In this document: piece after piece, positions 60,501-64,000 of the stretch
Layout of the letters: the number at the start of each line of letters is the position of its first letter
How positions within the stretch are numbered: position 1 is the first letter of the stretch
NCBI GenBank assembly: GCA_900708905.1
Contig: CAADRB010000022.1
Span: forward strand, 2,224,246-2,288,245
DNA length: 64,000 nucleotides
Reading direction: 5' to 3'
Source: Hymenolepis diminuta
Lineage: Eukaryota > Platyhelminthes > Cestoda > Cyclophyllidea > Hymenolepididae
Program-made: the position numbers and the translations under genes
Notes under the pieces: generated by a model
Told to the model about the DNA's origin: nothing
Database searches by the model: none
The model's input: the letters and a program-made list of their open reading frames with translations, nothing else

Positions 60501-61230
60501 TCAATCTGAGGAAAAATTAGGAGTGGATGGGATTCTGGAAGAAATTCTAGCAGATAGGAATCTGAATTTGATTTCTGATATTCCGCGGATAATGCCTTCT
60601 ATTCTCCATCAATTTGCACCATGAATACAGGATGGAGAAGAGAAATAGACTAATCAAAGAAGTGCTTTATTGGGAACATATAGAAAGCTCAAATGGGAGG
60701 CTGTAAGCGCGAAAGTGAGAGAAATTGTGTGCGTAAGAATGAGACCTGGTGCAAAGATGTGTATAAACCTAACACAGTGCAGGCATACAAAGACGTTTAA
60801 GAGAGAAAAGTACAGGAGTTCAAAGGAAGGATTTAAATGCGTCATTGTGCGGGTAGTGTTATGATTGATGAGACTTGAGGAAAGAATGTTTCATTGCGTT
60901 TAGAGAAGAGGCTAGTTTGGGTTGACGTTTGAAATATTCAAGATCATAGCCGAACTAAGAAATGTTGCTTTTAGGAATAGGGGCCACTACAGATTTCTCA
61001 ATTTATTCTATTTCAATTAAAAAGACGGTAAGATTTTCAAGCAATGTTTTGGGGAAAATGGTAAAATGATTGTTCATACTCAATATTATTATTCACAATT
61101 CCTGGTCAATGAACAGACCAGAGTTCACTCGAAGTGAGGTTACTGGATTAATGTTCTTCTATAACGTGCTTCATGATAGCTTCACGAGATGTACTTGATA
61201 ATTTACACAAGGGACACCACATTACAATTT
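57546..61230. other. Intergenic region with one R6 repeat
   Basis: It holds the second R6 copy (59090-59260). No coding region or RNA gene was recognised on either strand. Confidence 0.5.
59090..59260 (+). repeat. R6 dispersed repeat, copy 2
   Basis: The blocks TCGTCACCTGGATTACTGAATAACTGCTT and CTAAGGTTGAGAAAGTAGAATGATCTTT match 39605-39770. Confidence 0.45.
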
Positions 61231-61455
61231 TTAATGCTTATTCTCATCCGATTTTGATTCATTTCTGTTAGCACAGGTGCTAGGAATTAAATTTTCCTGC
61301 TCTTTAGACACCCAATTAAATGTTTTTAACGCATTCAAAGGTGTTAGGTTAGCCAAAATGTTTGACGTCAGTTTCTGAGTGTGGTCTATATAGGTCTTGG
61401 CAACACTGGACGCGTACGAACCGGACAGATTTTGTTCGCGAAATGCGGAACTCAT
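61231..61455 (-). CDS. Small unidentified protein, 74 residues
   Basis: The open frame starts at an ATG (MSSAFREQNLSGSYASS) and ends at TAA. A possible acceptor (AATATCAG) lies 10 bp upstream of the ATG. The composition is unbiased, with a predicted helical middle (TQKLTSNILANLTPLNAL) and a charged tail (ANRNESKSDENKH). There is no recognised domain, signal peptide or membrane segment. It lies about 350 bp downstream of the last exon of the Ser/Pro-rich gene on the same strand, so it could be an extra 3' exon of that gene, a separate small gene or chance. Confidence 0.3.
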   Translation of the reverse strand: MSSAFREQNLSGSYASSVAKTYIDHTQKLTSNILANLTPLNALKTFNWVSKEQENLIPSTCANRNESKSDENKH

Positions 61456-61658
61456 TTATTGGGACTGATATTCTGATTCGTATGTTGTCTAACATTAAAA
61501 GAAAAGGATTATCAGATAATTAAATCAATACAAACACCTGTAAAACGCCGTCAAGCAAATCCCTATCCGACAATATGGACCCAAAATATCTCCAAATTCT
61601 CATATGATAATCCGCAATATTTGCACAAATATAATCGATTATTTTTTACATCTTTTTT

Positions 61659-61686
61659 GGTGAAACATGTTTTGACATGTTTCACC
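61659..61686. other. Perfect 12-bp hairpin
   Basis: GGTGAAACATGT, the loop TTTG, and ACATGTTTCACC form a perfect inverted repeat. It lies between the stop of the Ser/Pro-rich gene (61809) and the small frame at 61455. Confidence 0.7.
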
Positions 61687-61808
61687 ATAGACACATCCTC
61701 CCCAAATCTTTTCGACCAACGATTGATCAAATTTGCCGCTTCGGGAGGGTCAAATGGACAGGGGACAATTTGAGCGCCAACCCTATTCGATATATCAATG
61801 TGTCGCGA

Positions 61809-64000
61809 TTAAATACTCGGCTCTTCCGGCATACTACTCAGTGGAAACAATTTTTGCACTGGTGTCTTTCGAGTTACGTTTCTTGTAACGAAGCGACCTC
61901 GTTCTTCTCCGGACGCTGCTATTTTGCCCCCTACACCACTATTTACAGATAAAGATAGACCTGATTTCGGACTTGAACTGTATTGACTGGGGTGGATTGA
62001 GTCTGATTCATTTCCATTATTTTTGAAAATAAACAAGACTTAGTTATTAATTTATTTGATAGACTATTTCCCACCGAACTGGACAAGCTATGAATTGAAT
62101 CGAGTGTTGGTGTCACAGTAGTCACGTCTGGGGGATTTGAGATATGAGGAACGTTTGGTTGCTGTCCCCGACATAACGGAGGAGAAACTGAGTAGATCTG
62201 AGGAAGAGTGGAAAGTAACTTTGATGAATCGCTCTGTAAAGACCGCTTATGTCATTAAAAATTTAGGGAATGTAGAACTTATTCGTAAAGATTAATCTGT
62301 AAATAACAAAATTTTGTTTACTTCATGTGATTGATGATTTCATGGAAAATTATGAAATTTTACACCATTATCCTTATCACATATTTTGTCATTTTCCAGC
62401 ACTACCTAAATTGAAAAAGTATTTGAATAAAAAGTAAGGCGATATGTTGTATTATTTGTAAACTATTCAAATTGTTGTGTTTTGTGATATATTTATTCTG
62501 GAATATTCTCTAAAATATACTCGATAGATATTCACAAATAAATGACAGAGTTAACGTATATGTTAAACCATGGATCTTAGAGCACTGGAACAGCTGCCAT
62601 ATGACCAGCTGGCTTGCAAATAAGCCAGATATTCTTGAAAATTAAAGGTAAATATGAAAAAATTAAAAGGTTATGCAAATAATGTAAAAATATGCAATGT
62701 GGTCGCTAATTACGAAAGAATTGTGATATCAAACACTAATTCATATGTAAAGAGACACCTTTTGAGACACATTTTGAGACTTCCGATTTTCGCAACATTT
62801 TGGCTTATAAACTGAACATTAGTTGAGATCAAACACATATTAACCTATTAAATATGCGAAAAAACTTCTAAATACGGGGAATTGCTACTTAAGAATACGA
62901 AGTAGTACAGAAAGAGAACATACCAGGTTTGACGGATCTCCGAGAATGGAATAACTCTGCTTCCTAGAAGTATTTGATAAAGTTTTGGAACTCTCTTTAA
63001 TTACTACGTCAGGTGATCTCACCTCGAAGTAGTTAATGTAAGAGCTTCCAGTATCTTTCTTGATGAATATGACTTCACATTAGGACTACCTTGATTACTA
63101 ATGAAGTGAGTCAGATTCACTTCAACTATATTTGAAACTAACCAAAACTTTGAAAGACCATTCGCTACTGAAAGGGACATTCTAGTCTTATTGGTCATGT
63201 CTGATGAATTTGAGTCACCAAGTGTGATTGATTGCCGGTGTCCGTGTGATGGACGTTTAACTGATAGGATTCGAGGAAGAACTGAAGGTGACTTTGATGT
63301 ATCGCTGTAAAAGAAACGCGAAATTCATTAAAAATTCAAGGGACATATAATTTATGCATTAAGCTTATCTCACAAATAAGAAATTGGTCCAGTGTCTGAC
63401 CAATAATATTCTGTTACATTGGTCATCGCAGTCAAATGACCAGTTAAAATTTCTCCGACCATCCATAAATTTGATCTAATTCAATTCTCATGTTACATGT
63501 AGTCTCTCAATTATATCAATAAATCTGGTCCGACTAGAACAATAGTCTTGTCAAGTCTTCTCACCCTCCATCTGGGCTTGAGCAACTACATCGTATCTTG
63601 TAGCAGTCGGCTAACAATACGTTACAACAGAAGTATAAAAGTTTCGCTTATTTAATTAGAGAAATTTTTAAACATCGGAATCTGTCAAATTTTGACAAGC
63701 AAATTGAAATTTAAATGAATCCAGACAGACAGTTATTTACTAAATGAGCAAAAAATCTATTAAATACAATTAATTTTTGTTGATAGTTTTTACTAATAAC
63801 ACACCTTGTTTGAGAGGAATACGAGAGAGGACTGAATTTTCTGATGTGAGGTATTCGGTAGAGCTTTCGCTTTCGCTAAATCTACCGCATTATGTGACCT
63901 CAAGTCAATGGAATTCACATATGTATTTCCTGCATCTTTTGGCTTCTCAATAATTCTTGGAGGAAGAGTGATCCTCACTATTGACGGTGTTTTGTACCGT
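61809..64000 (-). CDS. Unidentified Ser/Pro-rich protein, 5' end outside window
   Basis: Candidate exons on the minus strand are as follows. From the right window edge to 63793 there is an open frame with donor AAG|gtgtgt and residues including ITLPPRIIEKPKDAGN. Exon A, 63304-63023, follows a TTTTACAG acceptor and ends at |gtgaga; its 282 bp are in symmetric phase. Exon B, about 62231-62075, follows TTTACAGAG. The final region ends either at 61943 or, in another frame, at 61809 (PEEPSI-stop). Exons A and B join in frame and begin with related residues (DTSKSPSVLPRI and DSSKLLSTLPQI). The protein is rich in Ser, Pro, Thr and Asn, probably disordered, with no domain I recognise. The junction of the first exon to A and the exact C-terminus are unresolved. 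Confidence 0.45.

Noticed and set aside
1..64000. CRISPR array, bacterial operon or phage
   Set aside because: Introns, poly(A) signals and eukaryotic gene families rule out a prokaryotic origin, and no regularly spaced direct repeats were seen.

Overview
This is eukaryotic nuclear DNA. It is AT-rich and repeat-rich, has one 30-N assembly gap (44495-44524), and carries spliced genes on both strands. Several introns are only 31-45 bp, which is typical of flatworm genes. Dispersed short repeats, a decayed Gypsy retrotransposon and two genes that look like an SL-trans-spliced cistron pair also fit a parasitic flatworm (cestode or trematode). The organism is an inference from gene style; no species marker is present.

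Layout. 1-3270: decayed Ty3/Gypsy element, minus strand. 3.3-7.4 kb: intergenic. 7485-8087: intact single-exon TNFAIP8/TIPE-family gene (+). 8.4-8.8 kb: two tRNA-related SINE-like copies. 9.1-14.0 kb: nothing convincing. 14025-16336: DSCC1 followed after about 80 bp by an LRRC42-like gene, both minus, with a splice acceptor one base before the LRRC42 ATG. 17.26-17.85 kb: large foldback palindrome. 18.7-19.0 kb: decayed unidentified coding fragment. 20785-21763: TFIIE-beta copy 1 (-). 22.4-23.6 kb: decayed HECT ubiquitin-ligase fragment (-). 28926-31481: TFIIE-beta copy 2 (-) with four introns. 31926-41677: intact 12-exon ALDH3-type aldehyde dehydrogenase (+), divergent from TFIIE-beta copy 2. 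44.5-50.1 kb: unprocessed ALDH3 pseudogene lacking its last three exons, flanked by inverted copies of one repeat. 51-61 kb: repeats and non-coding DNA. 61.2-64.0 kb: exons of an unidentified Ser/Pro-rich gene (-) that runs off the window.

How the genes fit together. The locus has been shaped by duplication. TFIIE-beta exists as two intact paralogues left of the divergent 31.5-31.9 kb promoter, and ALDH3 as one intact and one dead copy right of it. DSCC1 (cohesion / RFC-CTF18 clamp loader) and LRRC42 are unrelated in function and seem linked only by co-transcription. Exon boundaries were deduced by eye from GT-AG sites, conserved protein motifs and codon phase. The exon sums of the five complete gene models close in frame.
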